Made by a program: the position numbers and the translations under genes | NCBI GenBank assembly: GCA_965247435.1 | Contig: OZ252019.1 | Span: 1,860,001-1,924,000, forward strand | Length of the DNA: 64,000 nucleotides | DNA from: Ilyomonas sp965247435 | GTDB lineage: Bacteria; Bacteroidota; Bacteroidia; Chitinophagales; Chitinophagaceae | Reading direction: 5' to 3' | In this document: positions 9,454 through 17,742 of the stretch, in pieces | Layout of the letters: each line of letters starts with the position of its first letter | How positions within the stretch are numbered: position 1 is the stretch's first letter | Notes under the pieces: generated by a model | Databases searched by the model: none | What the model saw: only the letters and a program-made list of their open reading frames with translations | What the model was told of the DNA's origin: nothing

Positions 9454-9965
9454 GCTTATGAATCAATTTATAAAAGAAATTATTTTAAAATAGCATCCGG
9501 AGTAATAAACGCATAAATAATCTTTCAATATTAACTAATCGTTTAACGCTTATCATTCGCTATCAGCGGGTGTTCTTATCTGCAGAAAACCTGAAATAAT
9601 TTAAGTGACCGGATATAGTGTTATCATACAAACTGAAGTTGATTTTAAGATACTATCAACTAGTAAACGAATAAGTAAAAGGGCTTGCCAGCAAAGGCAG
9701 GCGGAGAAAAACAGATATAGCTGTGCTCAGTTCATAAAACACTTTTCATCAAAACAGCGTAACACTTTTTATACAAATAATACTACTAATGAGATATAGC
9801 AAATGATAAAAAACAACCACTGCTTTTGTCAAAGAACAGCTAATTGATGAAAATGTAATCCGGTGCCTTAAAGCTATACCACAATGATCGAATAAGCAGG
9901 CTTATAAAAACATACGCCAGACTTATACGCTACAGGTAACTAAGAGAAAAATAAAGAAGAGAAGT
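9454..9965. other. Intergenic region without a recognisable gene
   Basis: About 510 AT-rich bases between the amylase terminator and a small reverse-strand gene. Short open frames here have no recognisable composition or start context. A weak GC stem lies near 9682-9705 (GCTTGCC/GGCAGGC). I see no tRNA, repeat or clear promoter. Confidence 0.5.
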
Positions 9966-10199
9966 TTAGTTGGAAAGATGCACCCGGTCTCCTGCATATT
10001 GCAAAATGGCAGCCAGGGTTTGACTACGGGGTGAGGCGGTTTGAATACGATTGAGCGAACTGCGGGATTCTTTTAATACCTGGTACTTTTGCTCCAGAGC
10101 CCAGTCGTTGAGCAGAGCCATTTCCAATTCGCTTTTTTGCGCAGCGCTCATTTCATCGTACAAATACAATAAAAGGTCTTCAGTTGTAAATTTAGGCAT
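9966..10199 (-). CDS. Small conserved-looking protein of unknown function
   Basis: A 77-residue, mostly helical, soluble protein (MPKFTTEDLLLYLYDEMSAA; later ALLNDWALEQKYQVLKESR). The opening resembles the helical N-terminal part of anti-sigma-factor-like proteins (TxEDLLxYLYDExS), but there is no zinc motif and no membrane segment. It lies 72 bases downstream of the FtsB-like gene on the same strand and may be the last gene of the enolase operon. Function unknown. Confidence 0.6.
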   Translation of the reverse strand: MPKFTTEDLLLYLYDEMSAAQKSELEMALLNDWALEQKYQVLKESRSSLNRIQTASPRSQTLAAILQYAGDRVHLSN

Positions 10200-10271
10200 A
10201 GCTGGGGGTTATAAAAATGATGACATGCATAAGAAACGGCAATCAACCTGTTGTTATTGTAAACAAATTGT

Positions 10272-10583
10272 TTATTTTTTGGCATCGGGCGTTTCTACAA
10301 TAAAAATATCCTCATTATCACGCTTCATCAAAAAATTTTCGCGGGCAAATTTTTCTACTGCTGCAGGGCTGTTTTGAAGGTTGGTTAGTTGCTGCTGCGT
10401 CTTGCTGATTTCCGACTGGTAGAAAGCTTTGCTTTTCAGCAAATTGTTTAACTGGCGCTTGCGGTCGAGCTGCAGGAAGATATTATTTTCATCAAAAAAA
10501 AGCATCATCAGCACAAAAGCAGCAAGTGCAATGAGGTATTTATTACTTACAATTTTAAAGATGCGGGAAGCGGATTTTTTCAT
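10272..10583 (-). CDS. FtsB/DivIC-family septum formation protein
   Basis: A 103-residue bitopic membrane protein. A basic cytoplasmic N-terminus (MKKSASRIFKIVSNK) is followed by one transmembrane helix (about residues 16-33, YLIALAAFVLMMLFF), then a periplasmic coiled coil (about 38-80, QLDRKRQLNNLLKSKAFYQS) and the family's short C-terminal region (EKFARENFLMKRDNEDIFIV). Family members link divisome proteins FtsL and FtsQ. ATG 10583 is chosen because the stretch upstream of it is not family-like. It lies directly downstream of enolase, the same eno-ftsB order as in gammaproteobacteria. Confidence 0.85.
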   Translation of the reverse strand: MKKSASRIFKIVSNKYLIALAAFVLMMLFFDENNIFLQLDRKRQLNNLLKSKAFYQSEISKTQQQLTNLQNSPAAVEKFARENFLMKRDNEDIFIVETPDAKK

Positions 10584-10635
10584 ACGGCTAATAATTTCAG
10601 GTAGCAGGTTTAACGCTGCTACCTGAAGCAGTATT

Positions 10636-11919
10636 TTATCTGGTATATAATTTTTTACCGTTAGGATAAATAGCATTATCGCCCAGCATTTCTTCGATAC
10701 GGATAAGCTGGTTGTATTTGGCCAGGCGATCTGTACGACTGGCGGAACCGGTTTTAATCTGGCCGCAATTAAGCGCTACCGCAAGGTCGGCGATAGTAGT
10801 ATCCTCCGTTTCGCCGCTGCGGTGGCTCATGATTGTAGTGTAACCATTTGTTTGCGCAAGCTGCACCGCATTAATCGTTTCGGTAACTGTCCCGATCTGG
10901 TTTACTTTTATCAGGATACTATTAGCAACGCCATTATCAATACCACGCTGCAGAATTTTTGTATTGGTTACAAACAAATCATCGCCTACCAACTGGCATT
11001 TATTGCCAATCGCGTCCGTTAATTTTTTCCATCCGTCCCAGTCTTCTTCGGCCATACCATCTTCTATCGAAACAATCGGATATTTGTTCACCCATTCTGT
11101 CCAGTAGGCTACCATTTCATCGCTGCTTATTTCTTTGCCGCTGCTTTTATAAAACCTGTATTTGCCGTCTTTAAACATTTCGCTGCTGGCAGCATCCAGG
11201 GCTATACCTATTTGTTCGCCCACTTTATAGCCGGCAGCTTCTATAGCCATCAGTACGGTTTCAATTGCTTCTTCATTACTTTGTATATCCGGCGCAAAGC
11301 CGCCTTCGTCGCCCACATTGGTACTGAAACCTTTCTTTTTTAATACGCTTTTGAGGTTATGGAAAACTTCCACGCCCCAGCGTAACCCTTCGCTGAAAGA
11401 GCTTGCACCAACCGGCACAATCATGTATTCCTGGAAGTCAATTTTATTATCAGCATGCACCCCACCGTTAAGTATGTTCATCAGCGGGATCGGAAGCACT
11501 GTAGCATTTACGCCGCCGAGATAGCGGTAGAGCGGCAGGCTGCTTTCTTCTGCGGCAGCTTTGGCTACCGCCATGGAAACGGCAAGCATCGCGTTGGCGC
11601 CCAGTTTGCTTTTATTATCGGTGCCATCCAGTTCCAATAACTTTTTGTCAAGACCGGCCTGGTCGTTTACCGGAAAGCCAATCAGTTGTTCGGCAATTAT
11701 ATCATTCACATTGGAGACCGCTTTTAAAACGCCTTTACCCATATATACGGCTTTATCATTATCGCGCAGTTCTACAGCTTCATGTATGCCGGTAGAAGCG
11801 CCGGAAGGTACAGCGGCCCGGCCAAGAATACCGTTCTCGGTAATTACATCAACTTCAACGGTAGGGTTACCGCGGCTGTCTAATATCTGGCGGGCATGGA
11901 TGTCGGAAACATAACTCAT
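10636..11919 (-). CDS. eno: Enolase
   Basis: A 427-residue full-length enolase (2-phosphoglycerate to phosphoenolpyruvate, glycolysis). Signatures: ARQILDSRGNPTVEVDV at the N-terminus, GASTGIHEAVELRD, NVGDEGGFAPDI with the catalytic Glu, SIEDGMAEEDWDGW with metal-binding Asp/Glu, the catalytic-Lys motif ILIKVNQIGTVTET, and SHRSGETEDTTIADL (substrate-binding loop). All key residues are intact. ATG 11919 gives the usual N-terminus (MSYVSDIHARQI); an upstream in-frame start would add nine atypical residues. An FtsB/DivIC-like gene follows 52 bases later and is probably co-transcribed. Confidence 0.98.
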   Translation of the reverse strand: MSYVSDIHARQILDSRGNPTVEVDVITENGILGRAAVPSGASTGIHEAVELRDNDKAVYMGKGVLKAVSNVNDIIAEQLIGFPVNDQAGLDKKLLELDGTDNKSKLGANAMLAVSMAVAKAAAEESSLPLYRYLGGVNATVLPIPLMNILNGGVHADNKIDFQEYMIVPVGASSFSEGLRWGVEVFHNLKSVLKKKGFSTNVGDEGGFAPDIQSNEEAIETVLMAIEAAGYKVGEQIGIALDAASSEMFKDGKYRFYKSSGKEISSDEMVAYWTEWVNKYPIVSIEDGMAEEDWDGWKKLTDAIGNKCQLVGDDLFVTNTKILQRGIDNGVANSILIKVNQIGTVTETINAVQLAQTNGYTTIMSHRSGETEDTTIADLAVALNCGQIKTGSASRTDRLAKYNQLIRIEEMLGDNAIYPNGKKLYTR

Positions 11920-12063
11920 AGGGAGAGGAATTTGATTGAGGTGCAAAGAAACAACTTTATAAATTATGTTGGAAGTTGAAGGTTAGTCAAGTTCGCAGGT
12001 TCAAAAGTTCACAAGTATTTGCTTAAGCTTTAAAAGAATGATTAAGCTACAGCTTATCACGTA

Positions 12064-12106
12064 CTATTACCATTAACCAATAACCATCTAACATTAACCA
12101 TCATTT
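12064..12106. repeat. Short tandem-like TTAACCA intergenic repeat
   Basis: Degenerate iterations of ATTAACCA/ATAACCATC (five units at 7-10 base spacing) lie at the 3' end of the NlpE-like gene. They resemble the other phrase-like intergenic repeats in this window. Confidence 0.5.
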
Positions 12107-12802
12107 ACATTCTTGTCCGGGAATAAATTTTACCAGTTGCTCTACCACAAAGAAGTCTTGCGTAGTTGTATCGCGCAGCGAAGGCCGGAGTTCAAAATGC
12201 CCCCCCAATTGAGCAAACAGCGGTTGATTCTTCCCGGTGGCTGCCTTGTTGTAAGCGGCGGTTAACGACATGGCGCCCGGCGACAAGGCTACCGGATAAT
12301 CTTTACCCAGCGCACAGATGTAGATGTTCATGGTATCGCCTTTTGCAGAGAATAAGCCTTCTACCGGCACCGGCTGCAGCGGTTTAAAAGGTATATTGTT
12401 GCGCCGCAGAGACGAGTGCAAAACGGTATCGTTCATCATACGGCCTTCATTGTCCAGCAGCTTTATTTCGGCATAGCTAAGAATTTTAAACTGGCGCGGA
12501 CCTTCGGTGCTGGTAAGTTTTAAAACACTGTCGGTGGTTGACCATTTACCGATATCATACACCGTATGTTTGCCTACATATACCTGCTCCATTATAAAAC
12601 TGTTGTCGGGCTTCAGGTAAATTTTCGTAGCAATACCCGGACAATCGGCGCAGGGCAAGGTATCATAAAAAACGCCGGCCATCTGTTTTACCTCGAAGCC
12701 TGCAGGCTTTTTGGCAATGGTGCTGTCGGTTGCATCACTGTGCAGGCTGTTGCCATGGCAGGCAGCTAAAACAATAAGCATAAAAAGGAGCCCGTACTTC
12801 AT
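12101..12802 (-). CDS. NlpE-like outer-membrane/periplasmic lipoprotein
   Basis: A 233-residue lipoprotein. The signal sequence ends in the lipobox LAAC (Cys15), so the mature protein is lipidated. The NlpE N-terminal domain follows, with GVFYDTLPCADCPGIATKIY containing the characteristic CxxC, then strands to about residue 125 (IGKWSTTDSVLKL). The second half (about 140-233) is a beta domain with little recognisable similarity. NlpE in enterobacteria senses surface attachment and lipoprotein or copper stress, but in Bacteroidota the family has no settled role. It stands alone between enolase and the sugar transferase. Confidence 0.8.
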   Translation of the reverse strand: MKYGLLFMLIVLAACHGNSLHSDATDSTIAKKPAGFEVKQMAGVFYDTLPCADCPGIATKIYLKPDNSFIMEQVYVGKHTVYDIGKWSTTDSVLKLTSTEGPRQFKILSYAEIKLLDNEGRMMNDTVLHSSLRRNNIPFKPLQPVPVEGLFSAKGDTMNIYICALGKDYPVALSPGAMSLTAAYNKAATGKNQPLFAQLGGHFELRPSLRDTTTQDFFVVEQLVKFIPGQECK

Positions 12803-12936
12803 ACATTAATAATATTTGTTTAAAAGAAACAGTTGACGATAAACGCTGCAATTATTATGCAGTTATACAGTTGGATATTGTAAGCCGAACAGCCTGCAAC
12901 ATTGGACGTAGCTTTATGGAAGTACAACTGCGCCTA

Positions 12937-12960
12937 TAAAAAAACCATGCGGAGCATGGC
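12937..12960 (-). terminator. Intrinsic terminator of the sugar-phosphate transferase gene
   Basis: Read on the minus strand, GCCATGC-TCC-GCATGGT forms a six to seven bp stem with a three-base loop, followed by a run of seven T. It lies about 24 bases after the stop at 12984. Confidence 0.7.
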
Positions 12961-12983
12961 TTAATCGGAAAAAATGAAGCGGT

Positions 12984-14375
12984 TTAATAAGCCCTGTTCT
13001 CTTTTAAAAAAATGCAGAGCGCCGTGCGTGCCAATATCTTCACATCCAGCTTTGGCGACCAGTTTTCCATATACCAGATGTCGTGCTCTACCCGGCGCTC
13101 CATCAGCGCCACATTTTCTGTTTCTCCACGGTAGCCGTTGGCCTGTGCCCAGCCGGTTATGCCGGGCTTCAAAAATTGCCGGATCATATATTTGTTGATG
13201 ATGGCACTGTAGGTTTCGGTATGTACAAGCATGTGCGGGCGCGGGCCTACTACGCTCATGTCGCCTTTTAAAACATTCCAGAATTGCGGAAACTCATCGA
13301 GGCTTGTTTTTCGTAAAAAATTGCCAACCGGTGTTACGCGGACATCATTTTGTTTAGCCTGCAATACGTCGCTTTCTTCATTGACTGTCATGCTTCTGAA
13401 CTTATAGCACCAGAATGGCGTATTGTTTTTACCGGAGCGCTGCTGCTTAAAAAATACCGGCCCTTTGGATTGCAGCTTGATAATAATGGCTACAACCGGT
13501 GTAAGCCAGGAAAGTATGAAAAGAATTGCAAAGCTGCTGATGGCTACATCTATCGCTCTTTTAAAAAAACGGTTGGTAAAATTTTGAAGCGGCTCTGCGC
13601 GGAGGCTTATCACCGGCAGCTTATCAAAATACTCTACCCGGTACAAATCAGCAGTAACCAGTTTATTATCCTGCACAAACCGTATGCGTACACAATTCTG
13701 GTCGGCTACTTCCACCAGTTTTTGCATCGCCGTATGCTGGTGCGGTAAAATGGTAGAGTATATTTCCCGGATGTCATTTTTAATCGCATAAGCTATGCAA
13801 TGGTCAATACTGCCAACAATGCTGCCCGTTGTATTAACAGATAAATTGCTGAAATCATTTTCGATATTGTCGAAGAAGCCTTCAAATTGATAAGCACTTT
13901 TCTTTTGCTGGAACATCCGGGCAAGCTGGATGCCGGTTTCATTCAATCCTATTATTGCTGTCTTCTTCTGCAGCCTTGCTTTTTGAATAAAGAAATCCAG
14001 CACATTGGTAATAAAAACGCGGCTTACCAGTATAAGCAACGAGTACGTGCAGAGAATACTGAGCAACACATGCTTTGGCAGGTTGATGTTCTTTGCAAAT
14101 ACGCATACAATCATCTGCATCAGTATATTCAGCGTGATTGTTTTGATAGTGCGGCTGGTGATCGTTTGCAAATCCGTGCGGGCACCTGATTTATACAGTT
14201 TGCATACAATAGCAGAAATGATCCAGAAAATATTACAGCCTATAAGATTTATAACAAACCAGTAGCTGTTCATTAGTTCCATTAACCAATGTGCTATTAT
14301 AAAGCAGCAGTTAAGAAGGCTTATATCAATTAAAAGCAGCATTGCTTTTAACAGAAAGCCATAACGTTTACCCAT
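12984..14375 (-). CDS. Undecaprenyl-phosphate sugar-1-phosphate transferase (WcaJ-like)
   Basis: A 463-residue initiating glycosyltransferase that loads hexose-1-phosphate onto undecaprenyl phosphate to start exopolysaccharide or O-unit synthesis. Four N-terminal membrane helices (about residues 10-135) precede a Rossmann-like CoA-binding domain (AIIGLNETGIQLARMF, about 140-265). A reentrant/transmembrane helix (about 278-300) and the catalytic bacterial sugar transferase domain follow (KRAIDVAIS; YKFRSM; LRKTSLDEFPQFWNVLKGDM; SVVGPRPH; LKPGITGWAQANGYRG; ERRVEHDIWYMENWS). Family motifs are complete. It is solitary: no other polysaccharide genes lie nearby, which is unusual for a priming enzyme. 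A terminator follows, and the upstream region carries a candidate structured element. Confidence 0.93.
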   Translation of the reverse strand: MGKRYGFLLKAMLLLIDISLLNCCFIIAHWLMELMNSYWFVINLIGCNIFWIISAIVCKLYKSGARTDLQTITSRTIKTITLNILMQMIVCVFAKNINLPKHVLLSILCTYSLLILVSRVFITNVLDFFIQKARLQKKTAIIGLNETGIQLARMFQQKKSAYQFEGFFDNIENDFSNLSVNTTGSIVGSIDHCIAYAIKNDIREIYSTILPHQHTAMQKLVEVADQNCVRIRFVQDNKLVTADLYRVEYFDKLPVISLRAEPLQNFTNRFFKRAIDVAISSFAILFILSWLTPVVAIIIKLQSKGPVFFKQQRSGKNNTPFWCYKFRSMTVNEESDVLQAKQNDVRVTPVGNFLRKTSLDEFPQFWNVLKGDMSVVGPRPHMLVHTETYSAIINKYMIRQFLKPGITGWAQANGYRGETENVALMERRVEHDIWYMENWSPKLDVKILARTALCIFLKENRAY

Positions 14376-14750
14376 GACATGAATATTTTGTACTAACAGA
14401 TATTGGTTAAAAACATGATTAGCTGGGCAAATATACTGTACAGGATAAATTTTTACCGCTTATTTTCAATATACCTAATTAATGGAGCCGGAAACTATAA
14501 CATCCTCTCCACCGATAGATAAAAGGCACAGGCGTTGGCCTGGCCGGTTTGTATATATAAGTTATTTTCATCTTATAGCTGGGGGAAGTGCAGTTTCCGG
14601 CGGCTTTATTACAATTACTTTTAACTGCGGTCAGTTGTAGTGCTTTAAAGTTTATTGTTAGGACTGCGCAAAATTTATTTTCATTTTTAAGGCAAATACG
14701 GTTGTCTCTGGTTTCTATTGTTACTTTGCAAGCCTTAAAACTATTGAATG
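14376..14750. other. Divergent intergenic region with a predicted structured segment
   Basis: 375 bases between divergently transcribed genes. Both promoters must lie here. A TTACTTTG box at 14720-14727 with an upstream TTG (14702) is a possible Bacteroidota promoter for the DUF5606 gene. The middle (14487-14601) can form a closed multibranch structure, listed separately. Confidence 0.5.
14487..14601. other. Candidate structured RNA or leader element
   Basis: GCCGGAAACT (14487-14496) is the exact reverse complement of AGTTTCCGGC (14592-14601), a 10-bp closing stem across 95 bases. Inside are two more hairpins: CAGGC-GTTG-GCCTG (14529-14542) and TATAAG/CTTATA (14556-14577). On paper this gives a three-way-junction shape. 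It does not match a riboswitch or ncRNA family I recognise, and the strand cannot be decided from one sequence. Confidence 0.3.
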
Positions 14751-15194
14751 ATGGAATACAGTAAAATTATTTCGGTGACCGGCCTGACCGGCTTATACGA
14801 GCTGGTTGGCAGCAAAACAGACGGCGCAATTGTACGTTCGCTGGAAGATGAGTCAACCAGATTTGTTTCTTCCCGCGTACATAATTTTTCGCACCTCGAG
14901 AGCATTGAAGTATATACGACCCGCGACAATGTGAACCTGGCCGAAGTGCTAAAAATAATGCATGAAAGCAGCGAGCCTTTGCCTGATGAAAAAAACGCAA
15001 AGGAGGTGAAAGCCTATTTTGAAAAAGTATACCCGGAGATGGATTTTGACCGCGTGTATGCCAGCGATATGAAAAAAATGATTAAATGGTTTGCGGTGCT
15101 GCAAAAGAACAATATTGAAATAAAAAGCAGGAGCGAAGAACCGGAAAACGAAGAAACAGAAAGTGATGCAGTTCAGACTTCCGATGAAGCATAA
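14751..15194 (+). CDS. DUF5606 domain protein
   Basis: A 147-residue soluble protein matching the Bacteroidota-specific DUF5606 family: MEYSKIISVTGLTGLYELVG, then DGAIVRSLEDESTRFVSSRV, VYTTRDNVNLAEVLKIM, and YFEKVYPEMDFDRVYASDMK followed by KMIKWFAVLQKN. The C-terminal 25 residues are acidic and probably disordered. The family is near-universal in this group but has no established function. ATG 14751 gives the usual MEYSK start; an ATG one codon upstream is possible. The M3 peptidase gene follows on the same strand. Confidence 0.88.
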   Translation: MEYSKIISVTGLTGLYELVGSKTDGAIVRSLEDESTRFVSSRVHNFSHLESIEVYTTRDNVNLAEVLKIMHESSEPLPDEKNAKEVKAYFEKVYPEMDFDRVYASDMKKMIKWFAVLQKNNIEIKSRSEEPENEETESDAVQTSDEA

Positions 15195-15352
15195 CCAACG
15201 TTCATTGTAAGCTTTAAGTTTTTTATTCAAATGTTAGTAAGTTGTACTTTTTCTCACCGATTATAATGATTGATTGTTCGTACCACACCCTTTACCCCAA
15301 CAATATTTTTTTGGGATAAAAGGATTAGTGATACGACTAAAATAATGTAGCA

Positions 15353-17071
15353 ATGCAATTGAACGCCGATATACAAAAACTCCAGCGTCATTTTATTCCA
15401 CAGGATTTTACACTTACGACCTGGGATGCGCTGGAACCGTATTTTAAAAGCCTGCTTGAAAGAGATATAAACAGCCGGGAAGCTCTGGAACAATGGCTGC
15501 AGGATACCAGCGAGCTGGAAGCTGTGGTAAGCGAAGACGCCTGCTGGCGACAGATACGCATGACCTGCGATACGACAGACAAGGTACTCGAGGAAGCTTT
15601 TACTTTTTTCTGTATGGAGATACAGCCAAGATTACAGCCATACGCAGACGCACTGAATAAGAAACTGATCAGTTCAGCTTTTACGCAGGAGCTGGACCAG
15701 CAGAAATATTTTACCTACCTGCGCAACGTGCGCAAAAGCATAGAACTTTTTCGCGAAGCCAACATACCGCTGCAGGCAGAACTAAGCGTAATGCAGCAGC
15801 AATACGGCGTGATAACCGGTGCAATGACTATCGTAGTAAAAGACCAGGAATACACTTTACAGCAGGCCTCCAAATTCTTGGAAAACCACGACCGCAGCCT
15901 GCGGGAGGAAGTCTATAGAAAGATACAGGAAAGAAGGCTGCAGGAAAAGGATAAGCTTGATGAATTGTACACGCAACTGGTAGAAAAGCGCGACCAGATG
16001 GCGCGCAATGCAGACTTTGAAAACTATCGCGATTATAAATTTGCCGAGATGGGCAGGTTCGACTATACAAAGGAGAACTGCTTCCAGTTTCATGAAGCAG
16101 TAAAACTGCATGTGCTGCCACTTGCAGAAAAGATTAACCTTGCAAAAAAAGAAAAGTTAGGCGTAGATACACTGCGCCCCTGGGATACCGAAGCAGAGCC
16201 GGAAGGGGTGCAGCCACTGCAGCCTTTTAAAGGCGGTCAGGAACTGCTGGATAAAACGGAGCAATGCTTTAAAGCGCTGAACCCATTTTTTGCAGATTGC
16301 CTGAGAAAGATGAATGCATTAGGTCACCTCGATTTAGAGAGCCGTAAAGGCAAAGCGCCGGGTGGCTATAATTGTCCGCTGGCAGAAAGCGGAGCGCCTT
16401 TTATTTTTATGAATGCTGCGGGGCAAATGGGCGACGTAACCACCATGGTGCACGAAGGCGGCCATGCCGTACATTCTTTCCTTGCGCATAACTTAGAGCT
16501 GAGTGCCTTTAAAGAGTACCCGATGGAAATTGCCGAAGTGGCAAGCATGGCAATGGAGCTGTTTACCATGAACCATTGGGATACTTTTTTTGATAATAAG
16601 GAAGAACTGAAGCGCGCTAAAGAACACCAGTTGGAAAGAGTGATCACCATTTTTCCGTGGATAGCGACCATCGATAAATTTCAGCATTGGGTGTACGAGC
16701 ATCCCAAACATACAACCGGGGAAAGAACAGCGGCATGGATGGATATCCTGAATGAGTTTTCTACCAACACCGTTGACTTTTCGGGACTGGAAGCATACCG
16801 CGAAAATGGCTGGCAGCGGCAGTTACACCTGTTTGAAGTGCCGTTTTATTACATCGAATACGGCATTGCACAATTAGGTGCAATCGGTCTTTGGAAGCAG
16901 TATATCGAAAGTCCGGAAAGCGCGCTGCAGCATTATATAAACGCATTAAGTTTGGGCGGTACCAAAACACTTCCGGAGCTTTACGAAACTGCCGGTCTGA
17001 AGTTTGATTTATCCCCGGCATATATTAAAAATTTAATGGAATTTGTGCGGGACGAAATGGACAAATTGTGA
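15353..17071 (+). CDS. M3 family oligoendopeptidase (PepF/thimet-like)
   Basis: A 572-residue cytoplasmic zinc metallopeptidase that cleaves oligopeptides. The zinc motif HEGGH (in MVHEGGHAVHSFLAH, about residues 365-379) is intact, with the third ligand Glu in PMEIAEVASMAMELF about 30 residues later. The Tyr-rich substrate region near residues 490-505 (EVPFYYIEYGIAQLGA) is typical of the family. The helical N-terminal prolyl-like region covers about 1-200. No signal peptide is seen. Length matches the Bacteroidota M3 oligoendopeptidase branch. Confidence 0.93.
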   Translation: MQLNADIQKLQRHFIPQDFTLTTWDALEPYFKSLLERDINSREALEQWLQDTSELEAVVSEDACWRQIRMTCDTTDKVLEEAFTFFCMEIQPRLQPYADALNKKLISSAFTQELDQQKYFTYLRNVRKSIELFREANIPLQAELSVMQQQYGVITGAMTIVVKDQEYTLQQASKFLENHDRSLREEVYRKIQERRLQEKDKLDELYTQLVEKRDQMARNADFENYRDYKFAEMGRFDYTKENCFQFHEAVKLHVLPLAEKINLAKKEKLGVDTLRPWDTEAEPEGVQPLQPFKGGQELLDKTEQCFKALNPFFADCLRKMNALGHLDLESRKGKAPGGYNCPLAESGAPFIFMNAAGQMGDVTTMVHEGGHAVHSFLAHNLELSAFKEYPMEIAEVASMAMELFTMNHWDTFFDNKEELKRAKEHQLERVITIFPWIATIDKFQHWVYEHPKHTTGERTAAWMDILNEFSTNTVDFSGLEAYRENGWQRQLHLFEVPFYYIEYGIAQLGAIGLWKQYIESPESALQHYINALSLGGTKTLPELYETAGLKFDLSPAYIKNLMEFVRDEMDKL

Positions 17072-17136
17072 GTAATTTACCGGTCGCCGGTCGCCAGTAA
17101 CTGGTAACCGGTACTAAATAGAATATAAAAAACAGT

Positions 17137-17511
17137 ATGAACCTGCTCGGCAATCTTATCTGGCTACTTTGTGGCGGCTTTTTATCAGCAGTAGGCTATA
17201 TGGTTGCCGGGCTTGTTTTTTGTCTTACGGTTATTGGTATTCCTTTCGGGCTGCAATGCTTTAAAATAGCTAGTTTTGTCCTGTGGCCATTTGGCAAACA
17301 CATTGTACATTCCCAAAGTAGCAGTGGCTGCCTGTTTTTGTTGTTCAACATCATCTGGATCTGCACCGGCGGCTTATATACAGCTTTCATCCACCTGGTA
17401 TTCGCAATCCTTTTATTCACTACGATTATCGGCATTCCTTTCGCCCGCAAACACATAGAGCTAGCGGGTTTGGCACTTGCACCATTTGGCAAAACGGTGG
17501 TAGATAATTAA
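17137..17511 (+). CDS. yccF: YccF domain inner-membrane protein
   Basis: A 124-residue membrane protein with two YccF repeats, each containing the family signature: LTVIGIPFGLQCFKIASFVL (about residues 31-50) and TIIGIPFARKHIELAGLALA (about 95-114), each followed by PFGK. About four hydrophobic segments. The family is widespread, of unknown function and often near transport genes. It lies 65 bases after the M3 peptidase gene on the same strand. Confidence 0.9.
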   Translation: MNLLGNLIWLLCGGFLSAVGYMVAGLVFCLTVIGIPFGLQCFKIASFVLWPFGKHIVHSQSSSGCLFLLFNIIWICTGGLYTAFIHLVFAILLFTTIIGIPFARKHIELAGLALAPFGKTVVDN

Positions 17512-17742
17512 AAAATTTATTGAATTAAAAAGTACCGGTCGCATAGAACTGCAACACAGGTATAGTATTGCTTTTCGTTCCGGTGTGTTATCACACGATT
17601 GGTGCATCTTAGTGTATGGTTTTTACAGGATAAATGGCCTTTAATAAAAAATAAACCTTTCCTGCAGTCCTCTTTTATAAGCATTTACAATTAATTTGCT
17701 CTCTTTACTGCTTTGCTTTTGTACACCATTCTAACCTTTCCC

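Noticed and set aside
9605..9799. 64-codon forward frame in the gap after the amylase gene
   Set aside because: It starts with GTG, has a Lys/Arg/Ser-rich composition with no hydrophobic pattern, no family resemblance, and lies in plain AT-rich sequence.
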